A stretch of 64,000 nt of DNA, from assembly GCA_030770425.1 (NCBI GenBank), contig JASJFT010000063.1, positions 158,026 to 222,025 of the forward strand, given 5' to 3'. A program made the translations under genes and the position numbers. Source of the DNA: Darksidea phi. Taxonomy: Eukaryota; Ascomycota; Dothideomycetes; Pleosporales; Lentitheciaceae. The notes below the pieces were generated by a model. It made no database searches. It was not told the DNA's origin and saw only the letters and a program-made list of their open reading frames with translations. Shown here piece after piece: positions 34,990-47,331 of this stretch. Within the stretch, counting starts at the first letter, position 1. Each line of letters begins with the position of its first letter.

Positions 34990-36912
34990 TCAGTTCCCGA
35001 TCAGCTCACTCAAAGTCTGCCTCATGCCAAACCGCTCCACATCACTCCCGACTTTCCTTTTGAACATACCCAAATCCTTCAAAAACTCCTGCGCTTCATT
35101 TTGCAGCTCTTGCGCAAGCTCATCGTGGTCACCCTCATCGTACCCTGAATCAGAGTCATCATCACTCATCTCATCATCAGAATGGATAGGAATAGAGTTC
35201 TCTTTACCATCCTCGCCCATCTCCAAGCCGCGTTTGCTGACTTGGATGAAGCCGTCCTGCTCAAGCTCAGGTGAAGCGGGCTGCGGTGGGGGTAGAATGA
35301 TAGGGTTCTTCAACTCTCCGAGTGCCAGGGACAAGTGACGACGAAGAGCCTCGATCTCCGAACGGAGAGCCATGTTGACAGGACGGAGCTCCTCCACCTC
35401 GGCGGTGAGAGCTTTGATTTTGCAGTCTGAGACTTGCCGATTCTCTTCCATGAGACGATGCATCATAGCAACTTGCCGTTGGTACTCCTCGAGCTCGGTG
35501 GCTTCTTCCCTCTTCCGCTGGCTCGCGGCGTTGACACTGACTTGCAAGGAGCGAATTTGTTCGGCCATTTCTTGGAGCTCCGCATCACGCTGTGCAGCAG
35601 ACATACAATCTTGGTTAACTGAAGCACGGGTACGAATGCGCTTCGCTTGATCTGCGTATCGAAGGGTGGAGAGCGTCTCGTCATAGTCTGATGGTGCGAT
35701 ACAAGCCACCATTGCCGTCTTGCTGTTCCCCCCCAGACTATCCTTCAGCAGCCACGTCAAGACGGAGTCTCGAAAGGGCACCACTTCTTTAGGCCGTCTC
35801 CCCTTCGGATTTTGTCGGCGCGGATCTGCGAGCGCTGCGATAACCCGTCCAAGCGTCGTCAGGGATTTGTTTATTTGACCACCTTCCTTCAAGCGTTGTC
35901 CAGTTGCTTCGGTGGATTTCGCACGTTCCGAGCCGGCAAGATCGACGAGCCGCATGCGCGCGGTACGCTCAATTGTCTCATCTGACAGAAGAGAGTGAGT
36001 AATCTGCTTGAGACGGATGGTGAAAACGGCGTGCGATCGGGAGGACGTGTCGTTCATTTTCGTAGAGGCCGTTGTTCGGCTCTATAGTCAGTTAGCACAT
36101 GGTCAGGTCAGACCTGAGGCGGCAAAGCATACCATGTCTCCCACTTTCATCAGGCGCTCAACATCCGCGTAGCTCTTCACTTCAGTTTCCACCAGACCTT
36201 GCACATACACGCCGTCTTTGGGCGATTCGCGGATCTTTAGATATATTGGCGGGACCGTGCGTGGTACGAGTAAATCTCGCACATGCTCGTTGTATACCTC
36301 AAAATATGAGACCTGCACATGATAGCTGGTGTTTGGCGTTGGCTCGTTTCGAATACGGTCGAACAACTCCTCGCACGTCCGTGGAATCAGGCCAGGATTG
36401 TCTGGTGTGCCCATCATGGTGTAACTCTTTCCCGAACCTGTCTGTCCATATGCGAAAATGCACGTGTGGTAGCCATCGAAGTTGTGGTCGAGAAACTCCT
36501 CACCAAACGAGCGATAAACATCTTCTTGGTGAGCGTAGTGTGGATCGGCCTCGTCGTGGGACCAGAATGATTTGTCAAACACAAACTCCTTATCCTCGTA
36601 CGCTTTCCGTGCGTGGCTATCCAAGGAATCATACGGTGCGAGTAATGTGGTCTTATTTGTAGCTGGCTCCATGCGGATGAGACATTGCGTGCCTTTTGCT
36701 CGCTCTATGATGAAATTAGCACCGATGCCATCTACTGCGAGCTCTTATAGCATACCTCTCGGGAGAAAAGCTCTGCATCGCACTACGACCTTGACGTTTC
36801 CGGGGTCGTCCACCATGGGCGGGGGCGCCATGAAGGCCATGGGCTCGCTCGCGCGCAACGAGGGGGCCGAAGCGGTCGATAAGTGTAAGCTGGAGTAGAA
36901 GCGCGGGTCCAT
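34990..36912 (-). CDS. Short kinesin-3-like motor protein
   Basis: Three exons (36912-36756, 36704-36133, 36081-34990) give 606 residues. The motor domain (about 40-405) has [12 protein letters not shown], the P-loop GQTGSGKS, switch I NDTSSRSH and switch II DLAGSE. The pattern [17 protein letters not shown] is of kinesin-3 (Unc104/KIF1) type. A coiled coil follows (about 410-500), then an acidic, low-complexity tail. No FHA or PH domain is present, so it is much shorter than Unc104 (over 1,500 residues). Fungi are known to have short KIN-3 members, and a role in organelle or vesicle transport along microtubules is likely. Met 36912 is chosen because it precedes the motor and has no upstream in-frame splice support. 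Confidence 0.9.
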
Positions 36913-37327
36913 GATGTCTTCCAGCAGCGAAAAAAGATACTCTCTAGCTTGCTGCGATCGGAGGATATGGAAGCGGTGCATCGACGTTATCGTCCCAAAG
37001 GTTGCTTTGCGCACAGGCCGCGCTATCCCAAAACAGGGCAATTGTCAACAACGTTGCTAGGAAGGCGCAGAGCCGAGCTGATTCGCCGCTACGTCACTTG
37101 CCAAGGCCCGCACAGAGAAATTAACGCGGGCGGTTCGGCGCAACAACGACACCAGACCAGCGCAACGAGAGCGACGTGTTCGAAAGCGATTGCTAGGAGG
37201 AGAGAAAGAGATAATTGCGGTTGCCCCTGCGGAACACGGTCGCACATCCCTAGCAACCGTTGCTGGGCGCATTCCAGAGATCCCGCCCTGCGTCACCTCG
37301 ACCTCACCTCGGGCGATACACTCGCTC
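36913..37327. promoter_or_regulatory. Divergent promoter region between kinesin and TRM3 genes
   Basis: A 415-bp spacer between start codons on opposite strands. It contains GC-rich stretches and no evident TATA box. The TRM3 frame is open upstream of its ATG, but no earlier ATG in it is preferred. Confidence 0.55.
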
Positions 37328-40300
37328 ATGGCAACGGCTCTGGCCGAAGCTTCACCAGATGGCATGGAGGCCATTCTGGAGTTCATCGACGATGGTGCTA
37401 AGACATCTGCATTTGAACACAGTTGGAGGAAGCTCGAGGGAGCTGCATCTAGCTATATCAATCTTGATGCACTGAGAATATGCGTCCGCCTCTTGCCGCC
37501 ATTCTCTTCGGACAAAAGTGTAAGTCCCTGACCAGTATCGGACGATATATAGATAACTATGCAATTTGCAAAGTCGTTGTGGCAAACCGTTCTCTATCTG
37601 GTATTTGAAGTTCCTGGCAAGCATCCGTTCGTGGCTGACGGCTGTTAGGCTATACTGTTATACGAACGACTTCAAAGTTTTGTTGTTGATCATGTACCGA
37701 AAGAACCCGATGATGCAGAACATCAATATCTGCTCGCTGATATATGCTTGAGCAATGCCCAGCTTGCTAGCATGATCTTCAACGAGCTTACCAACTACAT
37801 GACAACGACCGCAAAACAACTCCACTCCAATGACGAACTAGAAGCTAGCGAGTATCGAGGATTACAGCTGCCCAAGCAGGAATTTCTCTGCAAGTTCCGA
37901 GCTTATCTACGAATCCTCAAGCGCTCATACTGGCTCCCTCCGGACCACTACCATTATATTACTCCCGACCTGCTGAACCTCCTCATCAGCTGTATTGGCA
38001 ACAATGTCCTGGACGAAGATGCTCATGACAGTTTGTCAGCTCTCCTAAGTTTGTTGACTAATTCACCTGTAGTTGTTCTCGATGATGGAACGCTGCCCCG
38101 TGACTGGCTGGACGTGCATTTAGGGTCAGACAAGCCCGTACTGAACAACCGAATGATCAACGACGCATTGTTCGTTCGATTTGAACAGCTGCCTTCTAAG
38201 TATTTCTTGAGTAACGCTACAAAAGCATTTCGGACTTGGTTCCAGTGGATATCATGCGCAGTCGCGGACGAGATAGACATCAAAGCTCTCTACTCATCCT
38301 TTTACTGGTCAACCCTTCGTAATGGACTGGTATCAGGCTTCGCTGATCAACGAAAATACTGCCTCGGCATACTACGCACATCGTTGCTGATTCCACACCA
38401 TCCGATCGATCTACCACAAATGACACTGGACACCGATAAAAGGTTAGACTTCGTCGCTCAATACAACAAGTACGCCACGTTGTTTGAGATCATTGTTTTA
38501 GATCGATATGCGAACCAAGTTCAAGCATGTCTACCGGACCTTACCGCGTTACTCGGTCCATCGTCACTCATTTCTCCGGACTGGTCCACAGCCTTGCTTT
38601 CAGCCGCTCTCAACTCTAAGGTCCAAGATGGCATACGTAAGCTAGTCGGTAATTGGTATCTTGACCATGTCATTAGGCAGCAAGGTTCGATATCTGCCCA
38701 TGCGAATTTTCTCGTCGAAGGACTTCTTCCCTGGGCAACACAGGGAAGTCTGTTGACGGGTTCTCTGATTTCAACACGGACCGGTACTAGTTGTAGCCAT
38801 GGCGCAGCCCTTGCTAGTACGATTGCCAGGTTCATTACGGCGATGCATACGGACACAGATCGGCGGCAAGTACTTGCGAGGGTTTTGACTTTTATTCTTG
38901 ATACCGGCGGGAGGATCTTCTCGCCATCGGTGCTGTATCTCCTAGAAGGACTACTTCAAGGCCTCAAAAAGCGGCCCCTTGCTCTAGGTGCAGCGGAGTT
39001 CAAACTCATCCTTCAAGTATCGCGGCTACCTGCTTTTCCAGAGATTGGTACCGACCTCTGCAGCACATATTTTACGGAGCTCAGTGGCTACATCGACACT
39101 CACCTACTACTTCCAGAAGACATCTCAGCTTACGGAGCCTTGAAAGCCAGGTTTGAAGTGTTGAAGCATGACGGACCGGCTAGGTCGAAGGGTGCAAGTG
39201 AACAGTTGCCTTCTCAGCAAACCCACGACGATTTGACGTCGCTGAAGGAGTTTAATAAGCGAGTGGAAGAATCTCAGCACAAAAACATACAGGATGGCGC
39301 TTTTAAGTCCGCCTGCGGCGAGCTGACACGAATTCTGGATAAGATTGAGCGAGACTCCGTCTTGCCGGATGAGCTATTCAAGACACTAGATTCATTATGG
39401 GAAGAGGCAGATCGACAGGAGTTTCCTCGAGATGTCGTTGTCAGTATTGCGCCCCTCTTCTTCCATCCAACTTGCGTAAACGCTTGCTGTCAAGATTACA
39501 TGCATGACGAGGGGTCTTACAATAGACATGGATTGGTTACATTACTCTCTAAAGCGCTCATTTACTTGCAGAATTTGGCGCAAGGAAAGCCTTATGTTCT
39601 CTCGATACTAGCAACGTCCGTTCGAAGAGCATGCTTCTCAAACCCAAGGATTATCGGCATACTTCCCCTTGGCTCTGCTATACTCCAGCTCATAAACAAT
39701 CCTTTAGTACCTCAGAAGGAATTCTTCTTCGAAATTGTCGCAGCTCAGAAACTTCAGCGATATCTACCAGAACGAGATTACGCCGCGTACTATGGCCAGC
39801 GAGAATGGCACGGTTATGCAGCCTTAATCGACACGGTGAATCGCATCCCCGACGTTCAATTGTTTGTTGCGCAAAGGCTCATGGATCAATTGCTAGAACC
39901 CTGGCAAACACAGAAAGCGCCAATCCCCGTTATCAGCAAATGGAAAAACGTACTACAGCTACAAGTCATGTTACTCCTGACTGAATCTTGCGTCAACGAC
40001 GAGAATTCTGACATTTACCTGGATGCTTTTGCGCACGCTTTGGTTCTCGAACACTGGCCTCTCTTCCGCTACCTACTGGAATGGATCATAGCACGCATCT
40101 ACTATCGCTTCCCGAGCAAGACGGATCGCATACTCATCGATCTTGCAAGGCTAGACGAGAATAGTCCGGCTCATATTGCAAGCCTCATTAAACTCGGTAT
40201 TCTTTGCACTCCATTCCTGGCTTCCGAAAAATTTACGCTTAACCTGATGATCGAACTCATCGCTCTTTCAGCCAGTCCAAAAGTTCAAGTTCGACATGAA

Positions 40301-41287
40301 GCACATTGGTCGTTTCCAACTCTTTTCGAATTTGCTGTCCAAAGAAAATGGACGAGTATTACAGGCAATCCTGCCTTCCAAGCCTTGAACAGTCATATCC
40401 GCAGGCTGGACAAATATATCGCTCCGCCTTCTACACTTCGAACACTAAAGTTAGATGTGGTCGGCGACTACACCATCACGAACATTTTTCAGGGCCGATA
40501 CTTGAGCATCGAAACACCCGAGCTGGCGCGTGTCGCACACCAAGATTTTACCAAGCTCTATCTTAAGGATAGCACTCTCCTAGGTGGACTGAAAATCCCG
40601 CCCGCTCGTGTACCACTTGGGGGCCCGTTACCCGAGAATAGTCTTCCTGTTCCCGCGCCCGATGGCCAAACGCAATTAGCAGTCACTCCTGAGACTGCGG
40701 ATGCCAGTCCAGGGTTATTCCAGACGAAGTCGGGCTTCAACATAGCGTCGCTCCTCCCCAATTCTGGCCCGCCGAGCGCCCAGCAGAAACGGCCCGCGTC
40801 CGTCATCCTCATCGCTTCACTGATCGACAACCCAACCAATATCGGCGGTCTATCCCGCATCTCAGAATCCTTCGGCCTAGAAGCTCTATATATCGATGAT
40901 CTCAGGAAAATTGCCCACAAGGACTTCAAAGCCACCAGCGTCACATCCGAGAAACATTTTCCAATCCGTGAGCTAAAGGTCGTCGCAGTTCCAGACTTCA
41001 TTACATCGCTGAAACGACAGGGCTACGAAGTTGTGGGAATTGAGCAAACAGATGGGAGTGGAATGTTGGGCGAAGAGGACCAAGGTGGAAAGGATGCTGG
41101 AAAGTTGCCTAAGAAGTGTGTGCTAGTGTTGGGGAGTGAGAGGGGTGGTATATCGAGTGACGTGCTTGCTGTAGTAGATCGGTGTGTAGAGATTCGGACG
41201 GTAGGAGTTACGAGGAGTTTGAACGTGCAGACTGCCGGTGGGATTGCGGTATATGAGTGGTGGAGGGAGTGGGGAGGGACGTCGTGA
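37328..41287 (+). CDS. TRM3: tRNA (guanosine-18-2'-O)-methyltransferase Trm3
   Basis: Three exons (37328-37519, 37574-37600, 37649-41287) give 1,285 residues. A long helical-repeat region is followed by a C-terminal SPOUT methyltransferase domain with all three knot motifs: NPTNIGGLSRISE (motif 1), VLVLGSERGGIS (motif 2) and SLNVQTAGGIAVYEW (motif 3). Trm3/TARBP1 methylates the ribose of G18 in the D-loop of certain tRNAs. Exon 2 has only 27 nt; without the 48-bp intron after it the frame would meet TAG at 37646. That intron has a GT start, a CTGAC branch-like site and a TTAG end, which supports splicing over disruption. The Met at 37328 begins a conserved-looking N-terminus. Confidence 0.9.
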
Positions 41288-41431
41288 GCAGTTTTGAATG
41301 CAATTCATCTCTGCATCCAAGGCATGAAATTGAATGTCAACGTTGCAAGACGGAGGCCATGCTAACAATGAAGAGGGGCTGTAAAAGCTACAATTTGTCT
41401 CATCTCTCGCCTCTGTCATCCCAAAATCCTT

Positions 41432-42407
41432 TCATAGACCCTCAAAAACCTTAACAACCTCCTTCGCGGTACTCGTCGCACTCTGTGGATTTTGCCCGGT
41501 AACTATCCTCCCATCCACGACATTAAAGTCATCCCAAACACCGTCCGCGCGTACATCTAAACATCGATTAGCAACTCGTCCACGCTCTCATTTCTCAAAG
41601 ATTACACAACACAAGACTCACATTCGGCCCCCAGAGCCTTAGCATGTTCATCAACAAGCGGTTCATTCCAGCTCCTCAGCGCATCCATCACTTTCATATC
41701 GTACTCGGCCTGTGTGGTAAAACCGGTAATTTTCTTGCCTGCGATGATTGATTTGCCGGTTTTGGCTTCATTGATGCCAGGGAAAATGGCAGGGCCATGA
41801 CAGCTTCGGAGTGTTAGTCATATCGTGAGGTTGTAGTTTCGTTAGAAATTAGCAATTTCATTAGCTTACACGGCTGAGACCACGCCGCCATTCTCCCAGA
41901 CTTTGGAGGCAATTGATTTGAGGGCTGTGGCATGTGGGTAGTCGATTAGAGCGGCATGACCAGCAGAGGCGAAGAAGACGCCGTACTAGAATATTCAAAG
42001 TCATTTAAGGTATTGCAGTAGATGTCCTTTTATTTGGTACATACCTTCTGCCCATCGAGATCTTTCGCTTTCTTGTTCGCATCTAATTCCTTCCGAAACT
42101 CACTCGTCTTGTCATCATACCTTTACACATGGCAATCAATCAGTTTTCCCTTCTTCGCTGCACACTCTTGTCCCACTACTTACTGCTTCCTCTCCTCATC
42201 GCTCAGAAACCCCGGCTGCAGACTGAGCCAATCCTCGGTCCATTCGCCTTTCTCGGACGCGAGGTCAACTTCGAAGCCAGCGGCTTTGAGCACATTGTAG
42301 GGGTGCAGGGCTTCGCCAATGAAGACACCGGTTATGTGACCGCCGCCTTCGAAGAGCGAGGCGTGCGCGGAGGTTATGGCGATTAGGGCGCGGCGGGGTG
42401 GGGACAT
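41432..42407 (-). CDS. HSP31: DJ-1/PfpI family glyoxalase, HSP31-like
   Basis: Five exons (42407-42184, 42120-42045, 41985-41870, 41803-41622, 41556-41432) give 240 residues. The nucleophile elbow AVCHGPA places Cys at residue 140 with the adjacent His 141, and the Glu-bearing segment [14 protein letters not shown] is near the N-terminus. [11 protein letters not shown] and [13 protein letters not shown] are typical of Hsp31-type members. The family converts methylglyoxal to lactate without glutathione and can act as a stress chaperone. The length matches yeast Hsp31 (237). Four introns of 59-66 bp are a high density for this locus. It converges with TRM3, leaving 144 bp between stops. Confidence 0.93.
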
Positions 42408-43251
42408 GGTGGCTGTTGGTTTAGGGTGATCTGGTGCAGTGTTGGGTGGAGGATGGAAGTGTTACGGGTGGGTGGGAAGATGAAGTGAACGGTAGCAGAG
42501 CGAGAGAGCTGAGAAAAGTGAAGTATTTATACCTCTTCGTATTCATACAGGCATATCTTGAGTCTCTCACTCGCAGATCATTATCTTGCATACAACCTAT
42601 GCTTTGTAAACCATGGCGTAACATTATTCTAGACCTACTCTACTCCCATTTCGTCCTGAGCGTCTTTCTATCCGCTTCTTTCCTACCTCATCGCCGCGAA
42701 ACATCCAATGGAAATCATCCTGCAGCCATGCCTAGAAAGCTGTTCCAAGACTCGGTTTGGGGCCAAGATTCATACCACATCCTTCGTGGCCAGTAAACAG
42801 CCGAATTCAGACACAAGAGAAGAACGAGATATGCACGAAAGAACGAACGAACGGTTATTGGGCGGTGACAAGTGCGGGACAACGATGATTCGTTAGCGCG
42901 ATACGACATCAGGGTGCTGCGGTTGGGGACGCATGTTCGCTTAGTAGTCTACTTTGGGAACCTTCTCGGAGAGCAAGTAGGATATGATTCGCGAGAAGCG
43001 TAGGCGGTAGTATCTGCAAGAATGTCCAAGAAGGGGCTGCATGCTGACATTTAAGGTATTTTTGATTGGTTATCTGCTCGCTAAGATTATGTAGTATGGA
43101 GAACTACGCGCATCTGCGTCCCAGCCCGCTAAACTCCTAGAAATGCCGCACCATCTTCGCATCAATTACACATTACATAGAGAACCAGTCTCAGATGTGA
43201 AAAAAGGCCGCTCCAATGTGAAGAACCCAACGCAAATATAGAGGAAAACTA
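42408..43251. other. Intergenic region
   Basis: Promoter of the HSP31-like gene (at left, minus strand) and 3' flank of the transporter gene. Open frames on both strands show no motif. No gene is supported. Confidence 0.55.
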
Positions 43252-45025
43252 TCAAAGCCTGTTAAGTTTAATGTTCTCGTAGCGAACTGTGCGCATCTGT
43301 TCTTTTTCGACACCTGGGGTCATAACCTGGAACTCGCTAAATGGATCGGGATCCACAGGCGGGATCTCCGCGTCGTCGCCGTCAAAGATCTTGGCCACTT
43401 CTTCGAGCGTCGGGCCGCGAGTTTCGATGTAAAAGAAACAGACAAAGACGAGCTCCAAAAAGATCCAAACCTGTGAATATTAGTATATGCTACGTTATGA
43501 GACGTGCGGAATGTGAACAGAATTTGCTTACCGCATAGATTGTGTAGAATTTCCAGGTAGGCTTCAAGTGTTGAAAGCCGAGCGGATTGACGTATTGGTT
43601 GATCGTCAGAGCTACCTGGATGAAGACGTTCATAACCATGAGACCCTTGGCCCGTATTTTGAATGGTAAGATCTCCACTGTGTACGCGACAAGAAGGCCA
43701 GTCCATGCAAGCGCGTAGGCGAAGGAGAAGACCCAGATGAAGGCGATGACAATGCGCCCGGCGACTACGCTGTGTTTATGCTCCTGCTGCGATGAAGCCA
43801 CAGTCCAAATGATGAAACAGACGCACATTGATGCAGTAGCCGCGATGAAGAGAGGCCGGCGACCGACACGGTCGACGAGTAGAGCGCAGGATACAGAGAC
43901 AACAAGCGACATGATCGTGAGACCGCCATTGAGGCCGAGCTGCATATCCTTATCGGTGATACCAATGCTGTCATATACGTCCGTCGCATAGTAAGACACT
44001 AAGCCGTTACCGGACCACTGTGAGAAGAGTCCGAGAGAGGCGAGTAGTAATAGTCGATACCTGTTTCCCCTAGATCTGAAGAAATCAAGGTAGGAAGAGC
44101 TCTTCTGGTACTTGAACTCGAGGCGTAGGGTTTCCTTGATCTCGCGGAATTCAAACTGGACAGTGGGATTTTTGAGATCGCCATTGGCGTGGTATTTCCC
44201 TAGGATGTTGAGAGCTTCTTCATAGCGGCCTTTCGCGATAAGCCAACGAGGCGACTCTGGAATGAAGAAAATGAAGATCAGCTGAACGACTGAAGGAAAG
44301 GCTTGACTTAATGCTGGAACGCGCCAGCACCAGTCGTTTCCGATCCTTTTTGTTCCGAATGTGAGCCACGTGCAGATGATAGCTCCAACGTTCCATAGAC
44401 AGTTGTAGACTGCAGTGACTCGACCTCTGTGCTGAGGATGGCATAGCTCGGTGAGAAGCAATGGGGACGAGAGTTGAGCTAGAGAGTTTCCGAAACCTAC
44501 AAGGAGATGCAAGTTAGCAAATATTGGGACTTAGTAGTGATACCGTGTAGCTTACCCATCATAAAGCGGCCGACCATGAAGTAGGTGAGATTCCTAGCGG
44601 CACCCTGAACACTCGCGCCTACGATCATGACAAGGCATCCTAGGGCAATAGCAGCTTTGCGACCGTAGTGATCGGCAATAAAAGGAGTAACTGGTAGTGA
44701 AGCAATGGCGCCGATGGAGTAGAGTGCAGTGAGTAGACCGAGTTGGTTGCCTTGCGGATTTCCGAAATAATATTTGAATGGATCGAGAATTCGTAAGTTG
44801 TTGAGCATGGACCTAACAATAGTTAACATAGTGGACGACTAGAATTGAAGAAGCCGCATACGCATCGTAACCTGTAGTTGCTGAAGCGATGCAAATGATG
44901 AATGCCCAGAAATAGAGTTTCCTCAAACCAGGATCCGTCTTCCAGTCAACCTTTGCGAGGTGAGGCGCCTCAACATGCGCAATCTCCGCATCATTTCTTC
45001 TTGTACCCTGAACCTTGATGACCAT
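43252..45025 (-). CDS. MFS sugar transporter
   Basis: Four exons (45025-44862, 44812-44556, 44496-43532, 43470-43252) give 534 residues with 12 expected membrane helices. Signatures include DHYGRKAAI (loop 2-3), the PESPRWLIAKGR motif after helix 6, DRVGRRPL (loop 8-9) and ETRGPTLEE after helix 12, all of the sugar-porter family. Sequence flavour is nearest to fungal lactose- or hexose-permease-like proteins, but the substrate cannot be read from motifs. The Met at 45025 precedes a short polar N-terminus; upstream codons are open but look like leader. Introns of 49, 59 and 61 bp have canonical ends. Confidence 0.92.
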
Positions 45026-47331
45026 GTTGAGCGGTATTCGGTACCGATCGGGAAGGGTAGGAAACAAAACAAGAGCAATCTTCGTAGCAGCTCCGTCCCA
45101 GGAATTACAGTATATAAGTAACTGCACGCGGAGCACACCTCGCTTTCAGGACAGCTTTCAGTTCGACTCAAATAGATTGTTAATCGTGAGAACCATGTAT
45201 GCGTTTCCTGGAGAGGTCGAAAGACTGTGCTAGGGTTCTCCATGCTGACCAGTCCTACGGTCAAGTGGACCGGGTAAATGTCTGTAGAGTTCAGTGGCTG
45301 GCCCTACACTGTAGGCGAAAAGTTGGCTGGGTTTAAGCGACCATCAATAAACCGCAAGAGGAGGCAAAGCATCATGAGGTCAGCTTCCCATGCCGCTTGC
45401 CGAATGCATGCCTGCACTGTGTTGTGCGGGGCGGAGGCCGGAGCGGTCAACCGGCTGTGCCTCTCGTATTACTTAATGCGCGAGTGTTGGAAGTAGAGTG
45501 GATAAAGACCAAAGCGTGATGTCAGGCCCACCAACCAGGTACAAGCAGAAGAATAACGAATGCCAGGCATGGGGGATCGGGCCAGATTGGGGCACAGCAG
45601 CACTGGGGTTCCAGAACACGACATGGGAGTTTGGTAGCGCTACTGTGTGCTAATTGCGGCTGGGGAACTCCTCACTTTAAGTTCATCTAAATAAGCGAAT
45701 AAACCAAGCCATTTTTGGTCGTTGAGGATGTTGGGATAGGAAGAGACGAAAGCTGATGAGATGGTCGACAAAATGGGGTATGCACGTGCCACTTTGAAAC
45801 ACTAGCTTACATTTGGCATCACTTTCGTCCTTCTTCCATATGTGTGCAGCCCTGTTAAATTAATCTCTAGCTTTTGCATGAAGTTGTTGCGGGGGTTCAA
45901 CCTTCTTTCGGATGACTAGAATCCTTACCTCTCATTAAGTAGATATGAGCGTGCTTCGTGGAGGGGTTACGATGTTTCATCTTGCTGCTTATGGCGTAAT
46001 GGTATTTGTAGTCCCACCAATGCCTCTCTTGACTTCCTACAGCATGGCTAGTGTAGATATGGTCACTTGATGCCAACTCGGCGAAGGCCCATCTAACGTC
46101 ACGTTCTTCAGTAGACAGCGAACGGCGAATATTTGTTTTCAGAACATCTTCTAAAACATAGCCTAAAATATGATTATGCCGGTGGCAGAACGTCTGCCAC
46201 TGGCTACCCCATAACTGAAAAGTACTCTCACTCGAGGTCACCCAGGAATACGCGAAGGCAGATATCTGGCCCGCGCGCGGGATAACAATGACAGTGAGAA
46301 GAAGTAGGAGAGACGATCTGTAAAATATGAGCCGGGAACTGCAGCTGTAGGAATGTGTTAGAAGCGCAATGTTTTGGAGAAAATGACATGTTAAGAGATG
46401 TAGGCCGATGCGAATGGAAGAAAGGAAGAGAACGCCGAGCAGCCGTCGAACAATACTTCAGACATTGCCCTCTTCAATATATTAACCTTGTTCGTTTATT
46501 TTGTTGGTCAGCACTGCAAGTGTTGATCACGTAGACAGTAAGAATCTCCTGATTCGTGCTTGGCAGACTCAGCCTTGCATGACTGTGAGCACCGATATCA
46601 CATATCGCTGGATTTGGTTAGTTTGAAATGCGAACTACATGGTCCAGCAAGCATGGAAAGCCTGTTATTGCGTGATTTGATCGGTCGAAGCAAGTACGTT
46701 GCCCTTTCGGGCTGGGTTTTTGGACGATTGATTCCGCTGGCGTTTGCTCACCGGTCATCGGTCAATGTCGAAGAAAGCTCGATGAGTCTTGAGAGATCTA
46801 ACGCCTCGCTCATAGAACATCAGTGTTTTGCTCCCTACTATACAGACCCATCCAGTCTGGACCTTCCCCCGGCGTACCCCCTATTGCACTGTGGATCTAA
46901 CTGTCATTCAACAGCGGACGCAATGGTAGCATCAAAGCATAGATATGACTCATCTCGTTTGAGCACTCTTGTAGGTATAGACGACCATGAGTCCAAATAC
47001 TGTATCGCATGTCTTGATCTCGAGGTGTGGACTAAAGCAGGTGAGGACACTCTTAACACGTGCGCAGTAAAATCCGAAGCTGTTTGGCCTAGGGACAAAT
47101 TCGATTTCACCTGATCCTATTAATCCATACCAATTCCGCTGCAGAATTATTGAAGAAGGATAATTGTCAATCGTGTAGGCACCCTCCGCTGATCTTCGTA
47201 GTTTGTCTAAGGCAGAATAGAGTCGCCAAAGCTGATGACATACGGAAACTGCTTGACTTGTCGAGCCTATTTTACCCAGACACCCAGGATACAGAAGCTG
47301 GGGTGGTTACCACGGTGTCGGCGATCTAACA
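45026..47331. other. Gene-poor region
   Basis: It holds the transporter promoter and then no confident gene. An open frame at 46560-47114 (184 codons; first ATG 46653) lacks any recognisable domain. Just before the mobile element, about 47230-47331, a protein-like stretch (ADDIRKLLDLSSLFYPD) is seen without a coherent gene. See the weak frame at 45897. Confidence 0.45.
45897..46320 (-). CDS. Possible hypothetical protein fragment with hydrophobic N-terminus
   Basis: The frame stays open from about 46320 to the stop at 45897. It has a hydrophobic run (LLLLLTVIVI) followed by a Trp/His/Tyr-rich region (FQLWGSQWQTFCHRH, HWWDYKYHYAI). There is no in-frame ATG near the 5' end, so an upstream exon would be needed; an acceptor-like CTACAG lies at about 46345. 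It could be a membrane or secreted protein, or a relic. No family is recognised. Confidence 0.25.
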
